Source: Leucaena leucocephala
Taxonomy: Eukaryota > Streptophyta > Magnoliopsida > Fabales > Fabaceae
Direction of reading: 5' to 3'
Assembly (NCBI GenBank): GCA_037074615.1
Contig: CM073520.1
Coordinates: 34,467,527 to 34,531,526 of the forward strand
Length of the DNA: 64,000 nucleotides
Both the position numbers and the translations under genes were made by a program. Below the pieces are notes generated by a model, which was not told the DNA's origin, did no database searches, and saw nothing but the letters and a program-made list of their open reading frames with translations. Of this stretch, positions 13,497 to 25,058 are shown piece after piece (position 1 is the first letter of the stretch; each line of letters opens with the position of its first letter).

Positions 13497-15458
13497 CACA
13501 ATGTCTGAGTGCAAAACCACGTTTCTCATGAACCATGACGCCCTCTTGGAATAGTCAATGGTCTCAACCAATCTGAATATATATCCCCTTTAAAGGCATG
13601 TTCAAAATTTAGGCATTTTTTATTTGAGCACCTTTGTTCTATTGACACATTAATCCCTTGTCCTTAGAAGGTCTTAAATTCTTACTTTGTTATAATATTC
13701 TTCTGGTTTTAAATTTAAAAATTAATTAAAATATTAATTTTAATTCTAAATATAATATTTTATTTTATTTTATTTTTTATATTTATTATTTTAAAAATAT
13801 CATATCATATTTATTATACTTAACTAATTTATCTAAATTTATTAAGCTACTTTTACATTGTCTTCTATTTGCATAAGCCTTACTTAGGATGCCTTTTGTA
13901 CAATTTGATTGCATGCCATTACTTTTGCCTTAAATATAGAATACTCTAAACACAATTTGATTTAAGGGTGCATCCATTATTTTCGTTACTTTATCCAGTC
14001 AGTATTATTAAACTTCACGTTAATAAAATAACTAACTTCAAATGACAATAATTGAAATAAATTTTCAATTGTAAAAATGAGGTTTAATTTAGACATCAAT
14101 ATGGTCAGACAATCTCTATTGTCGGAATAGCCATACTTATTTGGCCACTTGCATTAATTAATTTTTGATTGGCCTAACTTCATTAATTAGTATTGATTAG
14201 CAAACTTTGCCGCACATTGGAAAGACATAAAAACGACGTAACATATACATATATATATTTGAAAAAATATTTACGTAAAATACTAGTAAACTATTACATG
14301 TAAAGCCCTTCTGATATTGCTCCCAACATGTTAATTTTTCAAGATGTGCTGTCATTATTATTCAAATCGCATATTTTTCTTAAAAAAATTGTGAATTCAA
14401 AGTCAGAAAAGCATTCAAATGAGCACTTCAAAACTGAGGAATCTAGCGGATAACACTTTTGCCAAAGTAAAAGATCACATCAAGCGGGTACAATATCATA
14501 ATTGAATAAGGACGGCAAGAGAGAAGAAATAATTCCATGATTTCTTTTATAAAATATAAATAACTAGATCTAGTAGATAAAAAATAAGAAAAAATAGTAT
14601 TTAATATCTTAATATTATTTTTTAGTTATATTTAATACTATAGTCTTATTTATAATGCATCTAGCATTCTAATATTCTCTTTTATGTGATTGCAATATAT
14701 ATAATCTTATTTATTGTGCATGGTTAGTACCGTAATTTTAAATAAGATTAGGATAACATCAGGGGTGCTATATGAACTAAGTAAATAATATCGATGTGAT
14801 AAATGCAATATAAATAAGATTAGAATGTTATATGTTATTGGAAAATGCTCATTGCTATTTTGCCATAAAAAAACCATTATTAAAACTAATATGTTAAAAA
14901 TGTAAATCATTTGTCAAAACTATTCCTATCTCTCCCATGTAAATAATAGTTCAGATCCTGTATAGAAAGCACACCCTTAATACGCCTTATTTCTCATACT
15001 TCATGCAAACATGGAATTTATATGATATTACTGTCTCAGTTTCACCCTTTTCTTCCCCTTTCAAATGATATCCATAAAAGTTCTCGCACACTGTTTGGTG
15101 TTGCTGTCCCCCCCCCCCCCACCCCACCACTGTTATGGACTCCAATGCAAACTGTGGTGGTTTCCTAGGATTTTGTGCAGTGGCAATTACGTACTTTTTG
15201 CAGGCAGCTCTAAGAAGCACTTAGCTAGGATTGCAAAAGTGGATATGCTTTTAATTCATATGCTTCCAAATACTGTTCTCAAGATGATGATGATTCAATG
15301 GGATGGGTAAGCACAAATTGTTAGCGAGTTCATTCATCAACTTTTGATTATAATTATTAATGATGATCGATGAAATCTGTTTAATTTGATTCGGTTGAAG
15401 AGCTGCTGGGATATAATGTGACATTCATTCCTTCTGGTTTCAGCTTAGTAGGGTTACA
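13497..15458. other. AT-rich intergenic DNA
   Basis: No intact gene was seen. A C13 homopolymer followed by ACCCCACC lies at 15108-15128. The first exon expected for the CSLA-like locus downstream could not be identified in 15000-15458, so it is either lost or too changed to read. Confidence 0.55.
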
Positions 15459-15869
15459 GTGATGGTGCCGGGGTTGAAGATGATGATGAGGGTGTGCCTT
15501 GCCATGTCGGTGATGCTGTTTTTCGAGAGAGTGTATATGGGAATAGTGATAATACTCGTCAAGATGTTTGGACTGAGCAACCCTAAGAAGCGTTACAAGT
15601 GGGAGCCTCTTTATCATGAAGACGACGTTGAGCTTGGCAACTCCACTTTCCCTACGCTCCTCGTTCAAATCCCTATGTACAATGAGATTGAGGTATCCAT
15701 CACTCATGTTTAGGATATAAACAAACATTGACCAATTAGGTGGGGACAACTGTTAAATTTTTAAATAAATTATTAATTAAAATATCAGATTAAATAGTTT
15801 TATTGAATGTTTTCTTCAGTATTTATCTACTCTATTTAGAGGATTTCATATTTAGGCACATCCAATTAC

Positions 15870-15905
<36 letters not shown>

Positions 15906-18900
15906 ATCACTTCAAAAGATTTTTTATAATTTTCTATTCAATAGCCACCACTTCTTCCTTTTGTATGTTCAGTATAAATATAACATTGCTGATATTACAT
16001 TTATATTATAAGATTTTCTTTTTATTTTATTAAGTATTTTCTTATTACAAATAACTTTAGTAGCCTATCACAATTAATGATTAATGATGCACCTTAACTA
16101 AGCAAGCAAAATATTTAAAAAGATACTATCTTTAGTCCTAATTATAAAAATTATGTAACTTTTTTAAATAAATTAAGTTAATAAAATTAATTAATTATAA
16201 TTAATATGAAAACTAGTTGATCAATTTGAATAAATTGAGAAATATATAATATGAATTCATATTAAAAAAATTAGATTTAATCATAATTAACTGATTTATT
16301 TAACTTCCTTAATCTACTTAAAAAAATTAAGTAACTCTTATATTAAAAATCAAAAAGAAAATTATCAATGCTAATTAGGTCCAGTATAAGGAATTTAATT
16401 CTCTTAAACAAAGTCAAAGATTGACTCAATAATATTAGCTATTAATTATATACTCATTGATCTTTAATATAAGATATAGTTAATTAAGTTAGGTAAATTA
16501 AAAAAATTAAATTAATTAATTAATTATAAAAAATATAACATGATCTTATCAAAGTATTCATACATCACATTAGATTATATATTAGTTTATAAATTATATA
16601 AATTAGTTTAGGAAAAATGATAAATACTATCATAGTCTTTAACATAAGATCTAGTTTTAATATAATTTATACTATAAATTATATCTTATATTAATGGCTG
16701 AAGGAAGTATTAGATATAGAATAGATAACGGTCTTATATTTATAATCAAATCTAACCCTCCAACTAACTTATATTTTAAAAATGAATATTGTATATAAGA
16801 GTTAGCGAAAGATAAAATTACATAAAAAAATTATTTTATTGAAATTCTTAATTAAAAATAATTACTCCTCGTGTACTAAGTATAAAACTTATTTTCTAGT
16901 ATACATTATACTATAAATTAGGTCTTAGATTTAGGATGGAAAAATATTTTTAATGAAAAAAAAACTATTATTTCACCAATAAGTATAAAATACGTTTAGT
17001 TTTGACGATGCATGAGGAGAGTGCAGGTGTACAAGGTGTCGATAGGTGCAGAATGTGAGGTATCATGGCCGTCTGATAGGATCATCATTCAACTGCAAGA
17101 GATGGGAGAGCAAAGGAATAGACATAAAGTATGAGATCAGAGAGAAGAGAAGAGGCTACAAAGCAGGAACTCTCAAGGAAGCCATGAAGCATCCCTACGT
17201 TGCCATCTTCGATGCTGACTTCCAACCTCACCCTCATTTCCTCCTCCAAACCCTTCCCTTCCTCATTCACAACCCTCAACTCGCTCTCATCCAAGCTCGC
17301 TGGACTTTCGGTACAGTTTGGAGTCTTTTACTTCATTCAACTAACTACAAGACAAAACATATAAATATACTTGACACCATATCTTAATTCAAAACATGAA
17401 TGCAGTAAATGCTGATGAATGCTTAATGACAAGAATGCAAAAGATATCACTAGATTACCATTTCAAAGTTGAGCAACAAGTTGGATCCTCTACCTACTCT
17501 TTCTTTGGTTTCAATGGTAAACCATTCTTCTTACAACTGCTTCACTTCCAATCTGCATGACCAAAGAAAGGCTCATATGCAGGCACAGCTGGCTTCTGGA
17601 GGCTGGAAGGACAGAACCACTGTGGAAGACATAGACTTGGCTGTCCGAGCCGGTCTCAAGGGTTTCAAATTTTTGTACCTTGGTGATCTTCAGGCATCAT
17701 AAAATTATTAGCTAGCTTGTGAGTTTTATTGGTCTAGTCGATGCAAAAACCTTCTCATAAACCTATTCATAGAAATAGACATAGATACATCAAACACCCC
17801 ACATATGACATGTTCTTGTCTCCCCATTAACTTGAGCAACATCTCTTCTGGAGAAATTGCCTAAGAATAATTTTCTATCCATTTACTACATAGACAGAAC
17901 CAAAACCCGACAAAATCATACAGTTGTATAGATCGAAATTTAGTCTGAAGTCAGGACAAATCATTAACTCTTTGATAGACCAACAAAATGAAAACAGAGC
18001 AAACCGATTATGAATAAATATGAAGCCTATTAGGTACTTTTTAGAGGGCACACCTCTAACATGCTTGTTTAATCACAATTTGTTGCATTTGTCTATTATA
18101 TCTACCCCAGAACTTTTCACGAAATAGATTATATTCTCAGGAGCATCTCAGATGATTTGATAGATTAAGACGGTGCACAGTGATTTGAATAAGAAAAATT
18201 TTCAAGTGATCTTTTGCATGAACTCATATTTTCGTCAACAAACGCAGGTGAAAAATGAATTGCCAAGTACATTAAAAGCCTCCCGTTATCAACAACACCG
18301 ACGGTCTTGTAGGCCAGCTAATCTCTTCAGGAAAATGGCAATGGAAATCATAAGAAACAAGGTATTAATCTCAACTTTTTTTATATATAATTACCTCCGG
18401 AGGACCTTAATAAGGGCATTAAACACAACCATATCTTCTAATCCTTTGTTTATCATACCTTGCAGAAAGCATCAATGTGGAAGAAGTTCTATGTGATTTA
18501 TAGCTTTTTCTTTGTGAGGAAGATCATAGCCCATGTAGTACCATTTTTGTTCTACAGTTTTGTTCTACCTGCAACTGTTCTTGTTTCTGAAGTGGAAGCT
18601 CCAAAGTGGGGTGCTGTATATATACCTTCCATCATGACTCTGCTTAATGCTGTAGGAACTCCAACGTCAAAACTATTTGACTTGTTTTCTCTATTCTTTA
18701 AAGTTTATTTATGAATAACTGTTCAAACTTATGATACAAATTTTAGGTGCAATTTCTTCAGCAGTTACAGATAAGATTCTTCAATATAATTATCATACAT
18801 GGAAGAACTTCTTTCAAAGAGCCACTGAGAAAGTTCCAAGTTTTGGTTCCCTTTTTTCTTACACAGAAATTTTACCTTCACGATTCCTTCGTAACTTTCC

Positions 18901-20072
18901 AAAATTACATGGTGCAGATCACTCCACCTATTGGTATATTTGAAAATATCATGTCAATGCATCGGAATATGGCAACACTCATAGGTTTGCTGGAGGCAGG
19001 GAGGGTAAATGAATGGGTGATCACTAAGAAATTGGGAGATGCTCTCAAAACAAAATCAGGAGGCAAAGCACCAAGGAAGCCACGTGTCACAATTGTTGAA
19101 AGGCATGTTTCTTTCCTCCTTTCCTGGGATAACATGATTTTGAAATATAAATGAAGTAAACTTGGAAAGATTCTAGAGAAAGAAGAGATACCAACAAATA
19201 TATATATATGTGTATATATATATATATATAGTTGGACTAAATCAATAGTAAGAATAAGACTCCTCAACCTCTAATATACTAATAACATAACCATATATTA
19301 TAACACTTGGATCCTTTACTGTGGGAGAAACAGCATGTTCAAGTATGTTCAACCAATTTGACCTTAGCAAAGAATTAAGATCACCAATGTAGTTTAAAGG
19401 GACAAAAGGAGAAAAGAAGTGGGCACTCCCTTGTGGTTCTATAATTTTATTGCTCAGCAAAATAGAATTCTCAGCACTATATTCATATTACATTTTACAT
19501 TTCAGTGGAACTGTAATTGATCAAGTAGGGCTTGATATATAGCCAAATTTACAAAATAAATTCCGTAGACTAGTGAAAATTAGATAGCTTCATTGTAGCC
19601 GACCTGCAAGTTTCCCTTCTGTTCAACAGAAAGTGATCTGTAATTAAGCGTTCCTTATACATGGAGAAGAAATCTACTTTGTTAACCCATCATTCGTTAT
19701 AACTGGAAAGGTTCCTACAAGATTACGAATGAAGTATTTCTTTAGCTCCAAGGATAGATAGTAAGAGTCCACTCTGCAATAAATTTCATGTGATATCCAC
19801 CTCCATTTAAAGAAAATAAAAATTGAAGCTGTAAGATAATAACCATCCTGCAAACAACTCACGTAATTTCTACAACTAGAATTTTTTTTATTTCACCTTT
19901 TCTTCTATTAAAATCAGAATCCATTTGCTCTAACTTGGGCTACCTTTTCATCTGTGGATGCTACGACCTAGCCTTTGGGAAGAACCAGTACTTCATATAC
20001 CTCTTCCTGCAATCTCTTGCCTTCTTTATTGCAGGGGTTGGCTACATTGGAGTCTCTGTTTCCAATTCTTAG
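15459..20072 (+). pseudogene. CSLA (glucomannan 4-beta-mannosyltransferase) pseudogene
   Basis: Exon remnants, in family order: 15459-15692 (MSVMLFFERVYMGIVI, LLVQIPMYNE), 17027-17310 (VSIGAE, SWPSDRIIIQ, AIFDADFQP, ALIQARW), 17406-17516 (NADECLMTRMQ, GSSTYSFFGFN), 17583-17693 (GWKDRTTVEDIDLAVRAGLK), 18248-18361 (NELPSTLKA, then QQHRRSCRPANLFRKM), 18466 onward (WKKFYVIYSFFFVRKI, IPSIMTLLNAVGTP), about 18920-19100 (NIMSMHRNMATLIGLLEAGR), and about 19918-20072 (FICGCYDLAFGKNQYFIYLF, stop). Intact members are Golgi GT2 enzymes with a D,D,D,QxxRW active site and several membrane helices. Here the segment bearing the first DD motif is deleted after IIIQ, with a frameshift. A second deletion with a frameshift follows GTAGFW. 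The QxxRW Trp is Arg, a neighbouring Gly is Arg, and frame is lost again near 18935. The donor after 17693 is GC rather than GT. The N-terminus is missing. Many independent lesions argue for an old pseudogene rather than sequencing error. Confidence 0.9.
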
Positions 20073-20994
20073 TACATCTCTTCCATCAGTGAGATCTCAA
20101 GTATCTGTCATTTGACATCAAGTCCATTACAAGAAAGATCGGAAATCAACTTTGGCAGGAAGCTGCTACTCAAACTATACATTCTTTTTCAAAAATCATT
20201 TTTTTTTCCATGTTGAATTGCTTCCTCAAGGTAGTAGTTGAGGAAGATAATAATAAAATTGTTCGTTATATATATATATATATGAAATGCCAATACAAAA
20301 AAGAAAACAATAAATAGAATTTAGAAGCAAGCACCGCCCAAAATATCTAGTATCGCTAGTTTTTGACTAAGTTCAGCACAAAAACGTGGCTTAATCAACA
20401 AATGCAGATGTCCAAGGCTCACAGTGAAACGATATGCTCCGCTCACACTAGTTCTAATTAAGTTTCAACCATAAAATTACAAGTGTAACGTATTGCAACT
20501 ATAAGCATTATGGTCAGATACATGTGGGTAAATGTTACCTTGAGAACTATCAATTATCATCCTATCCAAAGTCTGTACACATTTCTCTCAAACATCATAA
20601 TTCACAAATTGGTAGCCATTGTAAATAGAGAACTTCTTCAATGTCAAAAGTTAAACATGATCAGCTAAGCAGCATTTTCAATGCTAAATCTATTGGGTAC
20701 AATTATCCAATCAGCTGAAGCTCACAGTCTGAAACCATGGGAATACCTCATCAAAGCAATCGGATCTCTATAAAAAGGCAAAGGTGACTTTTTCAAGGAA
20801 ATGACCCTTAATTCCAGTATTTGCTCAATTCTTTGAAGCTGGATCTCACCAGAGGAGAAAATAGGCACAAAGAAGAATTTTGGAATTTCATCATTTCATA
20901 AAGTATAGACACTTCTTCAATCAATCATCAGTCTTCTAGAGAAGAGAGAGTCCACATGAAATCCCAAAAGTGCATTTGCCAAGCCGAACAGGAA
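20073..20994. other. Spacer between the CSLA pseudogene and the methyltransferase gene (tail to tail)
   Basis: No coding region was recognised. A (TA)n run lies near 20268-20282. The right part (about 20700-20994) is less AT-rich and probably holds the 3' UTR of the minus-strand gene that ends at 20995. Confidence 0.5.
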
Positions 20995-22422
20995 CTAATC
21001 AGATATCTTAGTTAAGGAATTTATGTATGCTTCTGGTATAACTGATTTCAGTCTCATAAAAAAAGAGTTATTGCAGTCTCCAATAGAAGGCGCATGGGGT
21101 GATACTGATGCAATAATTACAAAGTTTTCACCATTTCCCACATCTATCTTATACAGCTCTGCGAAATCTTCCTGAAAATGTTGTACCAGTTCGCAACAGA
21201 CGGACCTACTAGGAGAAATGGCATTTATAGAAAGAACTCCATGTTCAGAGAGAACTGACTTAGCTGCCAGAAGAACATGCTTCTTAACAAATTCCAACGG
21301 TGGGGCACTTGTACCACTCCTTCCATCACTTGAATCTAGATCAACCATAATGACATCGAATTTCTGGTTGACATCTTCACCATCAGGAAAGTGACAATGA
21401 CCATTGTGCTCAGAGGTGGCTGAAGAACACACAGGATGAGAATTTGCCTGACGTGCAAGTTTCTTCAAAACTTTAATGGCGTCTCCAATAACAACATGCA
21501 TAAACTCACTATCTTCTAATCCAAAATACCGTTTTGCAACCCTCAAAACTTCCTTATCAGCATCCACACCTATGACCTCAAAATCCAGTTGGTTCCTCAA
21601 GAAAGAATGTAAAGCCCCACCTCCAACCCCAAGACATAAAGCTTTTGGTCTAAACCCAAGCTGAATTCGTTCCTCTATATATTCACTGATCAAAGATAGG
21701 CTTGCCACCATTGGAGCCAAGTAAGGGTGTACCAAAACCCGAAGATCAGGCATAAACTCCACCTCTCCAATCCCTACACTAGTCGAATGAAAATCTTGTG
21801 TATCAGGAACAATAAGAATTTCAGTCTGAATCAAATTAGGCATCCTCTTGAACCTCAAACGCCTTCGGAATTCCCGTTTATAACGACCATTCACAATACT
21901 CTCACTTTCAATTTCAACATCTTCAACCAGCATATCACCAACAAGACAACCCACACATTTATGTATTACCACACCAGAAACCAAATTATCTTCGTAACTC
22001 AAAATAGGTACCTCGGGAATGCCGTTTTTAAATAAGGATCTCGGAGACAATGCAAGAAGAAGAGGTTTTGAGCATTGTTCAAGCTCCTTCCGATGCGACG
22101 AAGATACTGGCGGACGATGATATATAGTTGGTGAAGAATCATGTTCATCGAATTGGTTTCCCATCAAAATGAGGCGAGATACACCAGGAGAACTAAAGAG
22201 AAGCTGGAGATGACCCCATTCAGTAGAGAAGATCCAATCAGTTTCGCGGGCTTCAGGGACGAACATGGCGGCAACAAGGGGCGAGTCAGAAGTTGGAATC
22301 GGTGAGTCCAGAACAGCAACTCGGAGCAGTGAATCAGAACAAGTGGGATCGGGAATTGTCAAAGTGATGAACCGAGAAGGGCAAATGCTTTCAAAGGTTG
22401 CAACGTCGAGTGCCATCTCCAT
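20995..22422 (-). CDS. METTL13-type SAM-dependent methyltransferase (spermidine-synthase-like fold), single exon
   Basis: An intronless 475-residue protein. A seven-strand Rossmann methyltransferase domain fills about residues 235-470. Motif I is ALCLGVGGGALHSFL, followed by the acidic ribose-binding end of strand 2 in VIGVDADKEVL. Next come a GDAIKVL motif, then FDVIMVDLDSSDGRSGTSAPP and HGVLSINAISPS. This order matches the C-terminal domain of METTL13, which in animals methylates the N-terminus of translation factor eEF1A. The N-terminal 230 residues resemble the linker of that family (the WIFSTEWGHLQLLFS phrase). There is no second methyltransferase domain of the METTL13 N-terminal (lysine-methylating) type. 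Substrate is inferred, not shown. The start at MEMALDVATFES is the first Met of the frame. A divergent spermidine synthase relative is the main alternative, but the polyamine-binding signature was not seen. Confidence 0.85.
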   Translation of the reverse strand: MEMALDVATFESICPSRFITLTIPDPTCSDSLLRVAVLDSPIPTSDSPLVAAMFVPEARETDWIFSTEWGHLQLLFSSPGVSRLILMGNQFDEHDSSPTIYHRPPVSSSHRKELEQCSKPLLLALSPRSLFKNGIPEVPILSYEDNLVSGVVIHKCVGCLVGDMLVEDVEIESESIVNGRYKREFRRRLRFKRMPNLIQTEILIVPDTQDFHSTSVGIGEVEFMPDLRVLVHPYLAPMVASLSLISEYIEERIQLGFRPKALCLGVGGGALHSFLRNQLDFEVIGVDADKEVLRVAKRYFGLEDSEFMHVVIGDAIKVLKKLARQANSHPVCSSATSEHNGHCHFPDGEDVNQKFDVIMVDLDSSDGRSGTSAPPLEFVKKHVLLAAKSVLSEHGVLSINAISPSRSVCCELVQHFQEDFAELYKIDVGNGENFVIIASVSPHAPSIGDCNNSFFMRLKSVIPEAYINSLTKISD

Positions 22423-23841
22423 AAACGCATCAACAGCAGTTGTTCTTCTTCATGCTGCTTCTTGATCGATAGGTGCCTTTACATATTAATAATTAATAAA
22501 TACAAATAAAGTTGAAGTAAAAGTCAATACTTTATCATTTATGTCATAATATAATTAGTCAAAATTAAAAACTATTACCTTTAATTAGTAATTCATGATG
22601 GATCGTCGATCGTTGCCATTATCATTTCCCGCCTCGACATAACCGAACGAGATAAAGAAACCGGTAACGAAAAGGACTGATTTGTTCGCCAGCCGGTTTC
22701 CCCGGTGCGCAGACAGCCGCCGGTGAAAAAGTGCCGGGCATGGTGAAGTTACCTTGACGATATAGTTTTGGAGGCTCTTCGAAACTCGGGGTGGGTTGTT
22801 TCTGTCACCATGGCTCATATATGTTAATGAACAAATCATATGGGAAAAAGCGATAATTTTTTTCATTTTTTTTCTTCTGTGTAGTGTAAAATATCCAAAT
22901 TCATCTTGTTGACAAACTTATCCAAATTCAAATATAGTTTATGTTTTTAATAAAACAAGGGGCATTTATATCATTTGGCTATGAACTTCAAAATCCTAAT
23001 TTAGTTTCCAACACTTCTATGATATTTATAATATTTAAATTCTTAATTTAAAATTTATTAATTTTGAAAGTCTTTTTTAAAGATTTTTCGTAAATAATAA
23101 CAATACGACTCAATCTAAGTTTTTTGTTAATGTCTAAACAAAAGTTGTTAATGGTTTATTTATTATTGGTAATGAAAATATGTTTTGTTCAACTTACTTG
23201 TTAATACCTTATGAGGTTTAGGCAATACATAGAGAGTTATAGTCCATCACTATCACTTAGTTCTTGTTCGTTTGTTCCTTATAGTGTTTATATCTTTTTA
23301 AAATCAAATGCGGCCATTTCGATCATTTCATTTTGATATTCAAAATGCCAGAATGGGTACTCACAGTCTAATACCTCTGTATCATTTGTAAATGTTAAAA
23401 TCTTAATTTAAATTTTTCTATTTTCTAGAGTCTTTTTGGTCACTTTCTCTATTAACAAATATGTATGAAACCATATTATTTACTTTATAAATCACAAATA
23501 ATATAAATTATCACATCATACTAAATATTCTTTATGAATCTAAATGTAAAAAATAGTTAATTAATTTATATAAATTAAAAAAATTAAGTAAATTAAAGTA
23601 TTGATTTTTCTAAAATATTTATTTTTTAATTATTTTACATTAGAGTATTATCAACATAACAAGAGACTTTATTTGTTTGTATTTAGAAATCGTTAAAAAA
23701 AGTTATTCTCACACAACCCGAAAAAAAAATTTCTCACATATTTATCGCTGTACAACATAAAATTAATTAAAATAAACTAATCCAAATATCCATTTTCAAT
23801 TTCTGTCAAGACCTTTTCTTTCAAGTTTCATTTTTCTTTTA
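22423..23841. other. Intergenic DNA with a small GC-richer island
   Basis: 22423-22600 is the 5' flank of the minus-strand methyltransferase gene. At about 22600-22830 the base composition becomes clearly less AT-rich than the surroundings. An open frame of 93 codons runs on the minus strand (22585-22866), with an internal possible splice donor (CAAG then GTAACT). The predicted peptide matches no family I recognise and may be an exon scrap of a lost gene. From 22867 to 23841 the DNA is AT-rich with nothing supportable. Confidence 0.4.
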
Positions 23842-24504
23842 AGATTTGTTTAGTTAGCGGTTTTGAAAGGGAGAGGAGGGGAGGGGAGATAAAAGTGTGT
23901 TTAGTTGGAAAAAATAAAGGGAAAGGGAGGGGAGATTTTTTGTCTTTTTGTGATCCCCTCCCCTCCCTCACCTCCCCTCTAAAAGTAAGAGTTTTTAGAG
24001 GGAAGGGAAATTTTTACTTTCTTTTTGACTAAAATGACCTCATGCTTTTTTTAATATTCCAATTGTAACCTTAAGCTTTTTTTTTCTTATATCTAATTTT
24101 TTCCTTTAATTGCATAATAATTATAATAAAACTTAATAAGCATAATAAATTATTTATATATTATATTAAAATATATAATAATTATAAAATTAATAAGAAA
24201 TAATGTTAAAATTTTAACATATTTTTTATTTTTTTAATTTTATTATATATATAAATTAGATAAAAAAAATTTAAGATTCATAAATTAAAAAATAATAATT
24301 TTAATATGAATATTATAAATAAAGAATAAATAAATTTAAATAAAGAGATAAGAGTATATTTGTCAACTTTTAATTAATCCATCTCCCCTTCCCTCCCCTT
24401 CTAAACTAAATAAAAAATATCATTCATTAATCTCCTCTATCTTTTCTTACCCTCCTTTAAATTAACCTAATATACTTTCTCCTATATTAAACCAAATAAA
24501 GCCT
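23842..24504. repeat. G/C-tract-rich MITE-like repeat, element 1
   Basis: The segment opens with GATTTGTTTAGTTAG and a run of GGGAGAGGAGGGGAGGGG. It holds a matching C-rich tract (CCCCTCCCCTCCC near 23954-23966), and closes with CCCCTTCCCTCCCC and TTAAACCAAATAAAGCC. The ends are roughly inverse (TTTGTTTAG against CCAAATAAA), and the purine and pyrimidine tracts are mirrored. No coding capacity was seen. This looks like a non-autonomous element, but no clean target duplication was found. Confidence 0.4.
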
Positions 24505-24589
24505 TAATAAACTTCCTTTCGCATCTCCTTTTTTGGGGACATGTGTTAGTTAGGTAGGGTTTGCTATCTTGAAGTCCTTAAGCTATATT

Positions 24590-25058
24590 TGCCTTAATAT
24601 AGAGGAGGAGGGGGGGAATTTTAATAGAGGAAAAAAAAAAAGAAAAAAAGAAGAGAGATTTTATTATTATTTTATTTGGATTAATATGAAGAAGAGGGAG
24701 GGAAGGGAGGGGAGGGGAGGGATTTTTATATTATCTTATTTGATTCATAAAGAAAAAGGAGAAAAAATATTTTTATATAAACAAATTTACTTTATATTAT
24801 TTTATAAAATATTTTAATAAAATATAATATAGGAATAATATTGAGATATTAAAAAAATTATAAATATATTAATATTATAAAATAATAATTTCATAACTCC
24901 CTTCCAAATTTCCCCAAATTAGGAGGGGAGGTAAAGTTGGGAAGGGGAGGAATTTTCCCTCCCCTTATAAATGTTTTATTAAGCCAAGTAAGGGGAGTAG
25001 AGTAAAATTCCTCCTCTTCTCTTCTCTTCCCTCTAAATTATCTATACCAAACAAGGCA
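24590..25058. repeat. G/C-tract-rich MITE-like repeat, element 2
   Basis: The ends TGCCTTAATATAG (left) and CTATACCAAACAAGGCA (right) are inverse of each other apart from a short gap. The interior repeats the plan of the element at 23842: a G-rich tract at the left (24602-24616 and 24695-24722) and C-rich tracts at the right (CCCTCCCC near 24957). It is non-coding. The two elements are probably relatives or two parts of one nested element. Confidence 0.45.

Noticed and set aside
15108..15128. C13 homopolymer with ACCCCACC as a possible regulatory site
   Set aside because: More likely simple slippage or a sequencing-prone homopolymer. No structure around it supports a function.
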